From Acetobacter orleanensis (lineage in GTDB: Bacteria > Pseudomonadota > Alphaproteobacteria > Acetobacterales > Acetobacteraceae): DNA of 64,000 bases. The first letter of the stretch is position 1. Every line of letters begins with the position of its first letter. The notes beneath the pieces were generated by a model, which was not told where the DNA came from, ran no database searches, and saw only the letters and a program-made list of their open reading frames with translations. The stretch spans positions 19,773-83,772 of the forward strand of contig NZ_LHZV01000057.1 in assembly GCF_001581005.1 (NCBI RefSeq). Reading direction: 5' to 3'. The translations under genes were made by a program, and so were the position numbers. Positions 16,340 through 26,196 of the stretch are shown piece by piece.

Positions 16340-18052
16340 TTAGAAGCCTGCCTGCACACGAACAGAGACGGCGTTGCCTGTGCGGCCATAAATGTTGGTC
16401 GGCTGCTCACTACGAGAAACAATGAAGTGGCTGTAATCAAGCATCATGCGGAAGTGACGGTTCGGATACCAGTTGACACCACCTGTCCAGACTGTCTGCT
16501 GACCACCACGGATTACGTTCTTGGCGTAAGCATCCGTCAGGCGGCTGTTGAGGTCGATCACACTGTAATGACCCACAACTTCCATCGCACCCCAATGATT
16601 CGTAGCGGGATCGAACTCTTCACTTTCTTTCACGCCCGGTGCGCCGAAGGCCCCTTCTTTTTCGTTATACATACGCGGGTTGCCAAAGAGCGTGTAGGAT
16701 GCAGCGCCATACCAACCTTGGAAACCAGCAGATTTCAGGCCCGGCGCATCACGCTGAACACCAACGTGATAGTATTCACCCTTCACGATCAGGCGTTTCC
16801 AGCGGACACCCAGTTCAGGGCCAGCAGCCCAGACCTGTGCTGCGTTGCTAATACCACCAGTTGCCGAAAGGTTGGCTTCACCAATATCAAATTCAGGACG
16901 CTGACCGAAGGACGTGGAACGCGAGCAATGATAGGCATCTGTGGAGTTACAGGCCTGACGGAAGGACGCGATTGAGGAGATACCCGTGTGGACATCCCAG
17001 TCTTTCGTCGCAACCGGACGCCCGGCAACACGCAGCATGCCGCCTGTCTGGCTGTCCATGGTTGTGCCGCTACCACCGCCGTAATAGGTGCTGTTCATGT
17101 CAGATGCGTTGCGGTGGCCCCACTCCTGACCGGTGAAGTAACCAGCAATCCACCAGCGTTTTTCATAATGCAGAGCGCCAACGCTAAAGCGGGCGTCACC
17201 TGCTGCAATGTTACGCACCATGTCTGTAATGCTCGGACGTTCGAGCGTGAAGAAGTCGTTGGAGCTTTCAGAATCTTCTTCAGTCACGCGCGGCTGGAAA
17301 TAACCAACAGTCAGAATGGTATTATGCAGACCGGTATAGTTCAGGTTGCCTTCATACAGCCCGACATACCCATCGTTATGGTTCGCGCCGAAGTCAGGCG
17401 TGACAGCCGCAACCCAGTTTTTGTAACGGAAGGTGAAGGGAATACGGAGACGGCGCATGTTAGTGGTAAAGCTATTGAAAGCCCCACGCGCTTCACCCGG
17501 CCGCGGCCCTGAGTTGAAGAAGCCACCGAAATCTTCATGGAAGGCAAGGCCAATGGACAGGCCGTAAGCACCGTCTTCAGAGGCGACCGTGAAACGACCT
17601 TTCGGGAAGCCGACGATCATGCCGCCGACATGCACGTTTTCATCGCTTCTGGTAGCGGCGCGGAAAGACTTCCATGACATGACATCCCCACGGTCAGACG
17701 TGGGCGTGCCTGCATTGGCCAGATGAATGCGGTTGGCTGAGGCAGGCTGCTCATTGAACTGCACACTTGGGTCAACCGGACCGGAGGCAATGTCATGATG
17801 ACCGGCTACACGACCACCATGAGCCGATGCGCTGCTCATGTGGTCCTGCCGATGAGATACAGTTTCAGTCTTAGCCAGACGACTTTTAAGCGTCGTGATC
17901 TGCCCCATCATTTCTTTCCGCATCTGCGCCATTTCAAGGCGAAGGGCACGGATCTGGGCGTCGTCAGAAGACGATGCCATTGCGACAGGTGCCGCGCCAC
18001 CCATCAAAAATGAAGCAAAAGCTAGAGATGAAATAACCGGTTTACTGCGCAT
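16340..18052 (-). CDS. Phosphate-selective-type outer membrane porin (OprO/OprP-like)
   Basis: 570-residue outer membrane protein. After a signal peptide (MRSKPVISSLAFASFLMGG...) comes a short coiled coil (residues ~30-60, AQIRALRLEMAQMRKEMMGQ), a linker rich in His/Ser, then a long beta-barrel with alternating aromatic strands and a C-terminal residue Phe (VQAGF). This layout matches the OprO/OprP class. It is the last gene in a phoB-phoR-pstS-porin run, and phosphate-box-like half-sites precede it. A start at 18103 in the same frame is possible but would bury the signal peptide. The ion specificity is inferred from family and context. Confidence 0.85.
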   Translation of the reverse strand: MRSKPVISSLAFASFLMGGAAPVAMASSSDDAQIRALRLEMAQMRKEMMGQITTLKSRLAKTETVSHRQDHMSSASAHGGRVAGHHDIASGPVDPSVQFNEQPASANRIHLANAGTPTSDRGDVMSWKSFRAATRSDENVHVGGMIVGFPKGRFTVASEDGAYGLSIGLAFHEDFGGFFNSGPRPGEARGAFNSFTTNMRRLRIPFTFRYKNWVAAVTPDFGANHNDGYVGLYEGNLNYTGLHNTILTVGYFQPRVTEEDSESSNDFFTLERPSITDMVRNIAAGDARFSVGALHYEKRWWIAGYFTGQEWGHRNASDMNSTYYGGGSGTTMDSQTGGMLRVAGRPVATKDWDVHTGISSIASFRQACNSTDAYHCSRSTSFGQRPEFDIGEANLSATGGISNAAQVWAAGPELGVRWKRLIVKGEYYHVGVQRDAPGLKSAGFQGWYGAASYTLFGNPRMYNEKEGAFGAPGVKESEEFDPATNHWGAMEVVGHYSVIDLNSRLTDAYAKNVIRGGQQTVWTGGVNWYPNRHFRMMLDYSHFIVSRSEQPTNIYGRTGNAVSVRVQAGF

Positions 18053-18113
18053 CTTTGCCAATCCAGAGGAGATAAGATGATTGCTGAATATCCTAGCGAA
18101 CATCGCTTGTGCG

Positions 18114-18152
18114 TGATGGTTTCATGATGGTTTCGTTACAGTCCTATGACAA
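18114..18152 (-). promoter_or_regulatory. Candidate tandem Pho box upstream of the porin gene
   Basis: Read on the minus strand there are four 7-base half-sites spaced exactly 11 bases apart: ttgtcat, ctgtaac, ccatcat and ccatcac, separated by agga, gaaa and gaaa. The first two fit the PhoB consensus (CTGTCAT, 4-base spacer) well; the last two are weaker but keep the period and form an exact direct repeat. The array lies about 60-100 bases upstream of the porin start and just after the pstS terminator. Confidence 0.6.
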
Positions 18153-18181
18153 AAAAGGCGGGCTGGATAATCCAGCCCGCC
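18151..18181 (-). terminator. Rho-independent terminator of pstS
   Basis: Perfect 11-bp stem ggcgggctgga (18157-18167) / tccagcccgcc (18171-18181) with a 3-base loop; read on the minus strand it is followed by a run of six T (18151-18156). It separates pstS from the porin gene, so the porin needs its own promoter. Confidence 0.85.
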
Positions 18182-18257
18182 TCACTTCTGAAAAGACTTT
18201 TTTAAGAAGATATCTTAAAAAGTATTCTGAAAGGGATTGATAGAATAATGGGGTTTT

Positions 18258-19280
18258 TTACTTCGCACTTTTCCATGCAGCCAGAATGCTGGTCTTGACG
18301 GCCTGCGGCAGAGCCACATAGTCCAGCTTCTGTGCTGTTGCATCACCCTTTTCAAAGGCCCATGTGAAGAACTTACGCACGGCTTCACCGCGTGCAGCAT
18401 TTTTCGGGGCAATCGGGGTCAGCACGTAGGTTGCAGAGACGATCGGCCATGCGCCTTTACCCTGCGTGTCCAGCAGGTTCACTGCGAAATGAGAGGCATG
18501 CTGCCAGTCAGCAGCTTCCGCAGCATGGGCAAAGCTTGCCTGATTCGCAGAAACATCTTCACCCGCACGGTTGTGCAGCTTAACGGTCGTCAGGTGGTTA
18601 CGGCTGGCATAGGCATATTCAACATAGCCAATCGCGCCTTCCGTGTTCTGCACGGTGGCGGCCACGCCATCGTTCCCACGGGCGCCCAGACCACCGGGCC
18701 ATGAGATGGACGTGCTGGCGCCCAGAGAATCGTGCCATGAAGCAGAAGAGCCAGACAGATAGGACGTGAAGACGAACGTCGTACCGGAACCGTCTGCACG
18801 GTGCACGGGTGCGACGGCCATGTCCGGCAGCTTTACACCCGGGTTAAGGGCGGCAATCTTCGGGTCATTCCATTCCGTGATTTCACCAGCATAGATACCA
18901 GCCAGCACCGCACCGCTCAGGCGCAGCGTGTCAGCTTTCATGCCCGGAACATTGATGACGGGCACAATACCGCCCATCACTGTCGGGAACTGGAAAAGAC
19001 CGGCAGAGTCGATCTTTTGCGCATCCATCGGCGCATCGGACGCACCGAAATCAACCGTTCCTGCCAGAACCTGATTCTGCCCGGCGCTGGACCCAACGCT
19101 CTGGTAGTTCACCGTGACGCCAGCGGCGGTTTTGGCTGTCTCACCCCAAGCCTCGTAAATCGGGGCGGCGAAGCTGGAACCGGCGCCAGTGACGCTTTCG
19201 GCCCGGGAGACGCTCGGCAGTGCAGCGGTCAAGCACGTTGCAGCGAGCAGACACAGAGCAGGCCTGAAGGAAAGACGCAT
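18258..19280 (-). CDS. pstS: Phosphate ABC transporter substrate-binding protein PstS
   Basis: 340-residue periplasmic phosphate-binding protein. The signal peptide MRLSFRPALCLLAATCLTA... ends before ESVTGAGSSFAAPIYEAW, the classic PstS N terminus; SVGSSAGQNQVLAGTVDFGASDAPM, HRADGSGTTFVFTSYL and the glycine-rich region near 215 supply phosphate ligands. The frame is open to 19337, but the ATG at 19280 begins the signal peptide and has a ccaggga site upstream. It lies 60 bases after phoR. The permease and ATPase genes (pstC, pstA, pstB) and phoU are absent from the window. Confidence 0.95.
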   Translation of the reverse strand: MRLSFRPALCLLAATCLTAALPSVSRAESVTGAGSSFAAPIYEAWGETAKTAAGVTVNYQSVGSSAGQNQVLAGTVDFGASDAPMDAQKIDSAGLFQFPTVMGGIVPVINVPGMKADTLRLSGAVLAGIYAGEITEWNDPKIAALNPGVKLPDMAVAPVHRADGSGTTFVFTSYLSGSSASWHDSLGASTSISWPGGLGARGNDGVAATVQNTEGAIGYVEYAYASRNHLTTVKLHNRAGEDVSANQASFAHAAEAADWQHASHFAVNLLDTQGKGAWPIVSATYVLTPIAPKNAARGEAVRKFFTWAFEKGDATAQKLDYVALPQAVKTSILAAWKSAK

Positions 19281-19340
19281 TTCGGTTTTATCCCTGGACA
19301 TCATAAATAACGACGCAAATCGCCACGTCGGGAACAACCC

Positions 19341-20672
19341 TTACTGGGTTTGCGCCTCACGCGGGATGACATGTTGAAGACTATTTTTTGAAGGTTTTAT
19401 GACATCCGGCGCAGCCGCCACCCGCGGCAACCAGATGAGGCAGGTTGTGCCCTTGCCAACCGTGCTTTCAACCACAAAACGCCCGCCATGGCGGGTGACA
19501 ACATGCTGGACAATGGCGAGCCCCAACCCGCTGCCCTGCACCGTGACCGCTGTTTTGGGCACGCGGTAGAAATGCTCCGTCAGTCGCGGGAGGTGCCGTG
19601 CGGCAATACCCGGCCCGGTATCCGCAACACTCAGCACGACCCCCGGCACCGCAGGCCAACGGGAATCGAGGGGGGCTGGCCCGCAGGACACCGTAACCTG
19701 CAAGCTACCAGACGCAGGCGCGCCATCCGTCAGGGTGCCATATTTGATAGCGTTCTCAATCAGATTGAGCAGCACCTGCACAAGCTGGCCGATATCCGCG
19801 GCGACGCACAACGCGGGGTCCGGGACAGGCTGGATAGCCAGTTTTGCCTTTTTCTGACGAAACAGAGCCTGAGACTCGGCTTTCAGGCGGGCAAATAAAT
19901 CTGTCAGCGCAACAGAACCACGCGGGCGCTGGTGCTCCACGCGCTGCACGCGGGACAGATAGAGCAGATCATCCAGCAAATGCTGCATCCGCTTGCCTTG
20001 CGCGGCCATGATCCCGAGAAATTCCTGCTGTGCTTCCGGGTCATCCGCAGCGGGGCCTTGTAGCGTTTCCACAAACCCCATTAATGCCGCGAGCGGTGTG
20101 CGCAGTTCATGGCTGGCGTAGGCTACAAAATCGGTATGCTGGCGCTCGGTATTGTCCGCTTCCGTTTCATCATGCAACGCCACAAAAACCAGCACATACG
20201 GCGGCCGGTCTGACAATGCGCTCCGGCCACGAGGGTCTGCACAGAACGTTGCGGGCAAGACATGCTGCTGGAAAAGTGCCCGGATAACCCGATGATGCGG
20301 AACATCCAGGACGATACGTGCTGTTTCCGCACCGGACGGCGCATCCAGATTTTTTTCAGCCAGCCGGTCTAGCGCTGTCTGAAAAGCAGGATGCCGTTTG
20401 ATACTGCCCAGATTGTCTTCAAAAATCCGATGCGCTTCCGGCGAGGCATAGTGCAGCCGACGCTCTGCATCCAGCACCATCGTGGCTGCCGGCAGACAGG
20501 CCATGACCTGCTCCACCGCTTCCAGCACAGCGGTTCTGGCAGATGTCGGACTATCTTCATGATGATAAGGTCGGGCCACGTCTTTTCCCGGCCGCAGCCG
20601 CGCCGCCAGCATTGTTGCTGTCAGCCCGCTCCCCACCAGTATCCCTGCCACAGCAACAAGTGCCTCATGCAT
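19341..20672 (-). CDS. phoR: Phosphate-regulon sensor histidine kinase PhoR
   Basis: 443-residue membrane kinase. A single N-terminal hydrophobic segment (residues ~4-26) is followed by a PAS-like domain (CLPAATMVLDAERRLHYAS), the dimerisation/phosphoacceptor domain with His188 in FVAYASHELRTPL, and a catalytic ATPase domain with NLIENAIKYG, DTGPGIA and GSGLGLAIVQHV boxes. This is the PhoR architecture. It follows phoB by 32 bases with a ggagtg site and precedes pstS, so the three probably share a transcript. It would phosphorylate PhoB when phosphate is scarce. Confidence 0.92.
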   Translation of the reverse strand: MHEALVAVAGILVGSGLTATMLAARLRPGKDVARPYHHEDSPTSARTAVLEAVEQVMACLPAATMVLDAERRLHYASPEAHRIFEDNLGSIKRHPAFQTALDRLAEKNLDAPSGAETARIVLDVPHHRVIRALFQQHVLPATFCADPRGRSALSDRPPYVLVFVALHDETEADNTERQHTDFVAYASHELRTPLAALMGFVETLQGPAADDPEAQQEFLGIMAAQGKRMQHLLDDLLYLSRVQRVEHQRPRGSVALTDLFARLKAESQALFRQKKAKLAIQPVPDPALCVAADIGQLVQVLLNLIENAIKYGTLTDGAPASGSLQVTVSCGPAPLDSRWPAVPGVVLSVADTGPGIAARHLPRLTEHFYRVPKTAVTVQGSGLGLAIVQHVVTRHGGRFVVESTVGKGTTCLIWLPRVAAAPDVIKPSKNSLQHVIPREAQTQ

Positions 20673-20704
20673 GATTCAGGCACTCCGCTGCGTCAGAACG
20701 TGTG

Positions 20705-21397
20705 TTAATCCTGTGGCATATCAAGTGCATATCCCCGGGCGCGGACAGTTCTGATCAGGTCTTTCTCATCCCCTGCGTTCAGCGTCTGCCGCAACCGTCT
20801 GATATGCACATCAACCGTGCGCAATTCCACACAGGAGCTGCGCTCCCATGCCTGTTCCAGCAATTCCTCGCGCGAGAACACCTGACCGGGATGCGTCATC
20901 AGGAATTCCAGCAATCTATACTCGGTCGGCCCCAAAGGCAGGAGCCGCCCGCTGCGTTCCACTTTATGGGCAACACGGTCTAGCACCAGCGTGTCAAACT
21001 TCAGCACGTTGCCGGAAGGCGGGAGCCGACGCAGCATGGCCTTGACCCGCGCAAAGAGTGTTTCCATGCCGAACGGCTTGATCAGATAATCGTCCGCGCC
21101 AATTTCCAACCCGCGTACGCTGTCCGTCTCCTGCCCGCGCGCGCTGAGCATGATGATGGGAATGGATTTTGTTTTTGGCTGTTCTCTCAACTGCCGACAC
21201 ACTTCCAGACCGGAAATCCCGGGAAGCATCCAGTCCAGCAGAATCAGATCAGGCGCACGGCGACTCACCTGATCAAGAGCAGTATGGCCATCCCCAGCCA
21301 GACGGACATCATAGCCCTGCTTTTCCAGATTATAGCAGATCAGCCGGGAGAGCGCCGGGTCATCCTCAACAACGAGAACGCTTGCATTGTTTGACAT
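20705..21397 (-). CDS. phoB: Phosphate-regulon response regulator PhoB
   Basis: 230-residue OmpR/PhoB-type regulator: receiver domain with acidic pocket VEDD, phosphoacceptor Asp55 in LLDWMLPGISG and conserved Lys in YLIKPF, then a winged-helix domain ending in VRTVRARGYALD. The frame is open to 21475, but the ATG at 21397 (MSNNASVLVVEDD) has a ggggt site and the expected N terminus. A dyad resembling a Pho box (gtgtcat-aaaa-attacac, 21456-21473) sits about 60 bases upstream, suggesting autoregulation. Confidence 0.93.
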   Translation of the reverse strand: MSNNASVLVVEDDPALSRLICYNLEKQGYDVRLAGDGHTALDQVSRRAPDLILLDWMLPGISGLEVCRQLREQPKTKSIPIIMLSARGQETDSVRGLEIGADDYLIKPFGMETLFARVKAMLRRLPPSGNVLKFDTLVLDRVAHKVERSGRLLPLGPTEYRLLEFLMTHPGQVFSREELLEQAWERSSCVELRTVDVHIRRLRQTLNAGDEKDLIRTVRARGYALDMPQD

Positions 21398-22031
21398 GAA
21401 CACCCCATAGCGATTCGGGCGCAGGATAAGCCGGGAAACACGGGAAAAACAACCAGTGTCATAAAAATTACACATATCCGGGACCCGTGTTCCGAGGCTC
21501 TGACCGGATGTAACATTATTCTCTACAAAGGCTGGCGTTCTGGCTTATGAACCGCTTAGGAGCTGGGCCGGCAATTGTACCGGGTTCCCCCTCCCGAAAC
21601 GTATTTTTCGCCCCCTCTGCCTCAAAAATGCAGACGCGGTTTGCTGTCATGCGCCTCCGCCATGAAACCTTTCACAACCGGGTTTCCCGCTCCTTCTCGG
21701 AACGCGGACTTTTAGAGCCGGGGATGCTGAAGGGATCTGCACAACGCTGAAAAACAAGATACAGCGGGAGCGTATTTACGCGCAGTATCCAGCCCTCGTC
21801 GTTTTTCAGGCTTTTAGGGGGTGAAATCATCACGGCCATGCAGCAGGCCCCATATACCCGCTGAACTTGGGTTTGCACGCATACGGAGAAATCTTATCTG
21901 TATTTTTCTGAGACTGTGCCGCCGCCGCTCCGATTACGCCTTAGAAAAACTTTTCGGCACGGCGACAGATTTCCTCTGTTTTCACGGGTAGGATGATAAG
22001 TGTCGTCAGACCCACAGCGCCTTGGTGGCAA
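21398..22031. other. Long intergenic region without recognisable gene
   Basis: About 630 bases between phoB and the purA terminator carry no open frame with family resemblance and no tRNA-like TPsiC (GTTCGAATC) motif. The phoB-proximal 100 bases contain the candidate Pho-type dyad (21456-21473). The rest is mixed composition with several short dyads. A short stretch at 21854-21869 matches the ACCCGCTGAACTTG core of TPP riboswitches, but the remaining elements are missing. The region might encode a small RNA, but I cannot identify one. Confidence 0.5.
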
Positions 22032-22077
22032 TAAAAAACCGCTGCATGACCCTTTTTTCAAAGGGCCACACAGCGGG
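22032..22077 (-). terminator. Terminator of purA
   Basis: Outer stem ccgctg (22039-22044) / cagcgg (22071-22076) and inner stem cccttt (22050-22055) / aaaggg (22060-22065), followed on the minus strand by six T (22033-22038). It lies about 35 bases after the purA stop. Confidence 0.75.
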
Positions 22078-22109
22078 TCAAACCACACTATTGAGTGGCG
22101 GATAGTTAC

Positions 22110-23399
22110 TTAGTCTTCAAACGGGTCACGCATCAGGATGGTATCATCCCGATCTGGGCTGGTGGAGAGCAGCGTGACAGGTGCGCCGACCAGTTCTTCA
22201 ATCCGGCGTACATATTTGATGGCCTGTGCCGGAAGGTCCGCCCAGCGCCGTGCGCCGTGCGTGGTTTCTTTCCAGCCTTCCATCGTTTCAAAAATCGGCT
22301 TGATGCGGGACTGAGCCGCCGGGGAGGACGGGAAACGGTCCGTCTTCTCACCGTCCAGTTCATACCCCACACAAATGCGGATTTCGTCAAAACCATCCAG
22401 CACGTCCAGTTTGGTGAGAGCCAGACCATTCACGCCACCAACGCGCACGGCATGACGCACCAGAATGGCATCAAACCAGCCACAGCGGCGCGGACGCCCC
22501 GTAACCGTGCCAAACTCATGGCCGCGCTCACCAATTTTGCGGCCAACATCATCAAAAAGTTCTGTCGGGAACGGCCCTTCCCCCACGCGGGTGCAATAGG
22601 CTTTGGCAATACCCAGCACAAACCCGGCGGCATTCGGCCCCATGCCAGACCCGGTGCCCGCATTGGCGGCGACCGTGTTGGAACTGGTGACGAACGGATA
22701 AGTGCCGTGGTCCACATCCAGCATGACAGCCTGCGCACCTTCAAACAGGATACGGCGACCGCCGCGACGGGCTTCATCCAGAATATCCCATGTCGGAGCC
22801 ATAAACGGCAGAACCTTGGGCGCTATGTCGGTCAGGAAGGCCATCAGCTCTTCCTTTGTGAACGTCTCGGCACCCAGACCCGCCAGCAGCGTGTTATGGT
22901 GCAGCAGCAGTTCGTCCAGCTTCCAGTCCAGCGTTTCAGGCTCGGCCAGATCACACAAGCGGATGGCGCGGCGGGCCACCTTATCTTCATACGCCGGGCC
23001 AATGCCGCGGCCTGTGGTGCCAATCTTGCGGTCCCCACGAGCGGCTTCACGCGCGCGGTCCAGCGCGCCATGCACCGGCAGGATCAGGGGCGCGTTTTCC
23101 GCAATTTTCAGGGTGTCCGGCGTGACTGTCAGCCCCTGTTCCTGAATACGGCCAATTTCCGCCAGCAGAGCCTGCGGGTCCACCACCACGCCGTTGCCAA
23201 TAATGCCCAGCTTGCCGCTGACAACACCGGAGGGCAGCAGCGAAAGCTTGTAGACCTGATTACCCACCACCAGCGTGTGCCCGGCATTGTGGCCACCCTG
23301 AAAGCGCACAACAATGTCTGCCCGGCTGGCCAGCCAGTCTACAATCTTACCTTTGCCTTCATCGCCCCACTGGGCGCCGATCACCGTGACGTTGGACAT
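22110..23399 (-). CDS. purA: Adenylosuccinate synthetase
   Basis: 429-residue enzyme that joins IMP and aspartate using GTP, the first committed step to AMP. The N terminus [18 protein letters not shown] carries the GTP-binding GDEGKGK loop; [24 protein letters not shown] and the C-terminal GWKETT follow. Length matches bacterial PurA. An open frame runs further upstream, but the ATG at 23399 has an aggag ribosome binding site and the conserved start. It follows hisZ by 76 bases in the same direction. Confidence 0.97.
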   Translation of the reverse strand: MSNVTVIGAQWGDEGKGKIVDWLASRADIVVRFQGGHNAGHTLVVGNQVYKLSLLPSGVVSGKLGIIGNGVVVDPQALLAEIGRIQEQGLTVTPDTLKIAENAPLILPVHGALDRAREAARGDRKIGTTGRGIGPAYEDKVARRAIRLCDLAEPETLDWKLDELLLHHNTLLAGLGAETFTKEELMAFLTDIAPKVLPFMAPTWDILDEARRGGRRILFEGAQAVMLDVDHGTYPFVTSSNTVAANAGTGSGMGPNAAGFVLGIAKAYCTRVGEGPFPTELFDDVGRKIGERGHEFGTVTGRPRRCGWFDAILVRHAVRVGGVNGLALTKLDVLDGFDEIRICVGYELDGEKTDRFPSSPAAQSRIKPIFETMEGWKETTHGARRWADLPAQAIKYVRRIEELVGAPVTLLSTSPDRDDTILMRDPFED

Positions 23400-23475
23400 A
23401 AAACGCTCTGCTCCTGGAAAATCTACCTGAAAAATCCTGCCAAAAAGGCCTGCAGCAGGCCTCTGGCATAGAGGG

Positions 23476-24645
23476 TCAGTCAAGCTTTGTGCATGTTGCA
23501 CCGGAAAGAAGAAAACCGCACTCCAGACGCAGCGCCTCGGCCCGGTTATGCTCCGGGTCTGTGCCGTGAGACGGGCCGGACGGCAGGGCACCCAGCGTGG
23601 CATACCCTTCTGCCCGCAGTCGGGCGGCCACCTGTTGGTCTGCATCCGGGGCGAGATAAACCCGTGGGCGGGGGGCCGCTGCCGGAATGGTGCGAAACAG
23701 CACATCCGGCCGGAAGGTCACGCCGCAAGCGGGTTCATTATCACTGGAAAGATAGCGCCCGCCACGGCCGAGCTCTTCAGCACGGCCTACGGCAAACACC
23801 GTAACGCACACGCCGGTATGATATTTCCAGCCCCGGAATTCCACCGGATCAACCGTCAGCCGCAAGTCCGGGTTGGTTTTGCGCAGGGCTTTGACGGTGG
23901 CCGCCAGCCGCTCACTAAAGACGCGGGCGCGTGGCGGCAGGCTGATATGGGCAAGTTGCTCAAGCGCCTGATCCGCTGGTCCGGTGGCACGCAGCAGGGC
24001 AATCAGTGTTTCCGCAGCAGCGCCCCCCAATTCGGCCACGGCGGCGGCATCCTTACGGTCCAGTGCGCGCATCAGCACGGGGCGTACGGAAGCGGAAATT
24101 CCGGCTTCTTCCAGCAAAGCTGGAACCAGCGGGGGCATGGTGAGGTCAAACGAGACATCCGGCACACCCAGCAGGGCCAGCGCCTCCGCCCCGACGGAAA
24201 TCACTTCCGCATCCGCCTGCGGGCTGTCCGGGCCGATTAGCTCAATACCCGCCTGCATGATCTGCCGCCCGCTTTCCTCAGCCGCAGCGGGCACCACCAC
24301 CACACACGCGCCAGCATAGGACACGCGCAGGGGCCGCGCCGCCGCGCCAAGACGAGTCGCGGCCATGCGGGCAATCTGGGGCGTAATATCGGGCCGCAGG
24401 ACCATCATCTTGCGGGTATCCGGGTCCATGACACGGAAGCTCTGATCCGCCAGAGTCGCGCCGGAGCCCGCCAGTAATGTCTCTTCAAACTCCATGAGCG
24501 GCGGCCGCACACGGTCATACCCGTGCGAGGCGAACACACCCATAAGGGTTGCAACCCCTTCTGCCTCGGTCCGGGCATCGGGGGTCAGAAGGTCTACAAA
24601 GCCAGCCGGGAGCAGAGCCGGGCTAAAGGGCGGGTCATCCGTCAT
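23476..24645 (-). CDS. hisZ: ATP phosphoribosyltransferase regulatory subunit HisZ
   Basis: 389-residue class II aminoacyl-tRNA-synthetase-like protein without tRNA-charging ability. In bacteria with a short HisG it forms the regulatory subunit of the first histidine-biosynthesis enzyme. HisRS-like motifs are visible: [35 protein letters not shown] (motif 2) and [12 protein letters not shown] (motif 3 region). The start at 24645 (MTDDPPFSP) is chosen over one at 24681. HisZ placed directly upstream of purA is a common alphaproteobacterial arrangement. The short hisG is not in the window. Confidence 0.92.
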   Translation of the reverse strand: MTDDPPFSPALLPAGFVDLLTPDARTEAEGVATLMGVFASHGYDRVRPPLMEFEETLLAGSGATLADQSFRVMDPDTRKMMVLRPDITPQIARMAATRLGAAARPLRVSYAGACVVVVPAAAEESGRQIMQAGIELIGPDSPQADAEVISVGAEALALLGVPDVSFDLTMPPLVPALLEEAGISASVRPVLMRALDRKDAAAVAELGGAAAETLIALLRATGPADQALEQLAHISLPPRARVFSERLAATVKALRKTNPDLRLTVDPVEFRGWKYHTGVCVTVFAVGRAEELGRGGRYLSSDNEPACGVTFRPDVLFRTIPAAAPRPRVYLAPDADQQVAARLRAEGYATLGALPSGPSHGTDPEHNRAEALRLECGFLLSGATCTKLD

Positions 24646-24711
24646 GTTTCGGCCTATAGCACCGCAGGGCGCGCCCGTCATGCCTGCACGCCTGCACTTT
24701 TTTAACGCAAC

Positions 24712-26196
24712 TCACCCCTGTGGGACGCCGGGCAGCGTCTCCCACCCCGGCCCGATGACCGTAATCACCCTCCGGCCCATGCCATCAGCCCGCAGGACAA
24801 TGATATTCCGGTCTTCCAGCCATTCCACCAGACGGCGGGCACGGCCTTGGGAGGCGGTGCCGTAAACACGTGCAATTTCGGCATCAGACGGGCACGGCTG
24901 GCGGGCAATGGCGGCACGCGCCAGAAACAGAAAAACGGATTGCAGGTCTTCGGGCAGGGCGTTGGCCAGATCTTCCGCCTGCTGCCAGTCCGATGAGGCC
25001 GACATGTCCTCACTCACACCGCTGCGGGCTGTCGCTAAAGCACGGTTGAAAGCCTTGAGGTCCAGCGCGTTTCGGCCCAACCCGGCAATACGGCAGCGCA
25101 CCAGAAAATCCTGATACAGCACGGCCGGGGCGCGGAAAGAGGTTTCATCATCCGCCAGCATGTCGCGCAAAATAGCGTTCATGCGGGCTTCCCGCTCAGC
25201 CTGATCTTCCGGCGCTTCCTCCTGCGATGGCTCGTCCTGCATGGCCGTGGCCTGAGCCTCTCCATGGGCGGCTAGCTGTGTCAGCAGGTCTGGCTGTGGC
25301 GCGGCGGGCGCTTTTCTGGGCCGGGCGAAGGTTTCCGCCAGAGGCACAGGGGCCAGAATCAGATCATGCACGGGGGCGGAGGCTGGCTCAAACGGCGTCA
25401 GCACCGGACCGGCGGAACGACTTTCCGTCTCCACCACGCCAATCCGCACCGGCATAGGTCTGCGGCTCAGGGCCGGGCCAAGGGCCACGAACGTGCCCCG
25501 CGCCAGATCCCGGAACGCTTCCGCCTGACGGCGCTCCATGCCTAGAAGGTCCGCCGCGCGGGCCATGTCGATATCCAGAAAGGTGCGGCCCATGAGGAAA
25601 TTGGAGGCTTCCGCCGCCACGTTCTTCGCCAGCTTGGCCAGACGCTGGGTGGCGATAATGCCTGCAAGGCCGCGCTTGCGACCACGGCACATCAGGTTGG
25701 TCATGGCCCCAAGCGAGGCGCGGCGCGCTTCATCCGAGACCTCACCCGCCGCCGCCGGGGCAAAAAGCTGGGCCTCATCCACCACCACCAGCACGGGGTA
25801 CCAATACTCCCGCGGGGCCTCGAACATACCGCCCAGAAAAGCCGCCGCCCACTTCATCTGCTGGTCCGCATCCAGACCTTCCAGATTAAGCACAACAGAG
25901 GCGCGGTGCATCCGCATCCGCTCTCCGGCAGCATGGAGTGCCATTTCCGAGCACTCCGCGCCATCAATCACCAGATGGCCGAATTTTTCCGCCAGACTGA
26001 CAAAATCACCTTCCGGGTCAATAATGGCCTGCTGCACCGTACGCGCCGACTGCTCCAGCAAGCGCCGTAGTAAATGGGATTTACCAGACCCGGAATTGCC
26101 CTGCACCAGAAGGCGGGTGGCCAGAAGTTCGGCAAGGTCCATCTGTGCCGGGCCACCCCCCGGCACATCACCCATCACGATCATATTGCTGCTCAT
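24712..26196 (-). CDS. HerA/DUF87-type ATP-binding protein
   Basis: 494-residue P-loop ATPase of the HerA/FtsK superfamily. Walker A is VQGNSGSGKSHL (Lys39), Walker B is VLVVVDEAQLF, and the arginine-rich GRKRGLAGIIATQRLAKL region matches the HerA-type sensor segment. The C-terminal ~200 residues are helical, variable and acidic, ending in a winged-helix-like segment (DAEIARVYGTASQGRARRLVEWLE). HerA proteins pump DNA during end resection or in defence systems, usually with NurA-like partners, none of which is nearby. The ATG at 26196 overlaps the upstream flavoprotein stop by four bases. Confidence 0.82.
   Translation of the reverse strand: MSSNMIVMGDVPGGGPAQMDLAELLATRLLVQGNSGSGKSHLLRRLLEQSARTVQQAIIDPEGDFVSLAEKFGHLVIDGAECSEMALHAAGERMRMHRASVVLNLEGLDADQQMKWAAAFLGGMFEAPREYWYPVLVVVDEAQLFAPAAAGEVSDEARRASLGAMTNLMCRGRKRGLAGIIATQRLAKLAKNVAAEASNFLMGRTFLDIDMARAADLLGMERRQAEAFRDLARGTFVALGPALSRRPMPVRIGVVETESRSAGPVLTPFEPASAPVHDLILAPVPLAETFARPRKAPAAPQPDLLTQLAAHGEAQATAMQDEPSQEEAPEDQAEREARMNAILRDMLADDETSFRAPAVLYQDFLVRCRIAGLGRNALDLKAFNRALATARSGVSEDMSASSDWQQAEDLANALPEDLQSVFLFLARAAIARQPCPSDAEIARVYGTASQGRARRLVEWLEDRNIIVLRADGMGRRVITVIGPGWETLPGVPQG

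Noticed and set aside
21854..21869. Match to the TPP riboswitch core (ACCCGCTGAACTTG)
   Set aside because: The GGGGTGC and CTGAGA elements are not in the required upstream positions, the following stem does not form, and no thiamine gene lies downstream on the plus strand.
22095..23471. Open frame of 458 codons on the plus strand opposite purA
   Set aside because: Same reasoning: purA on the minus strand is complete with all motifs.
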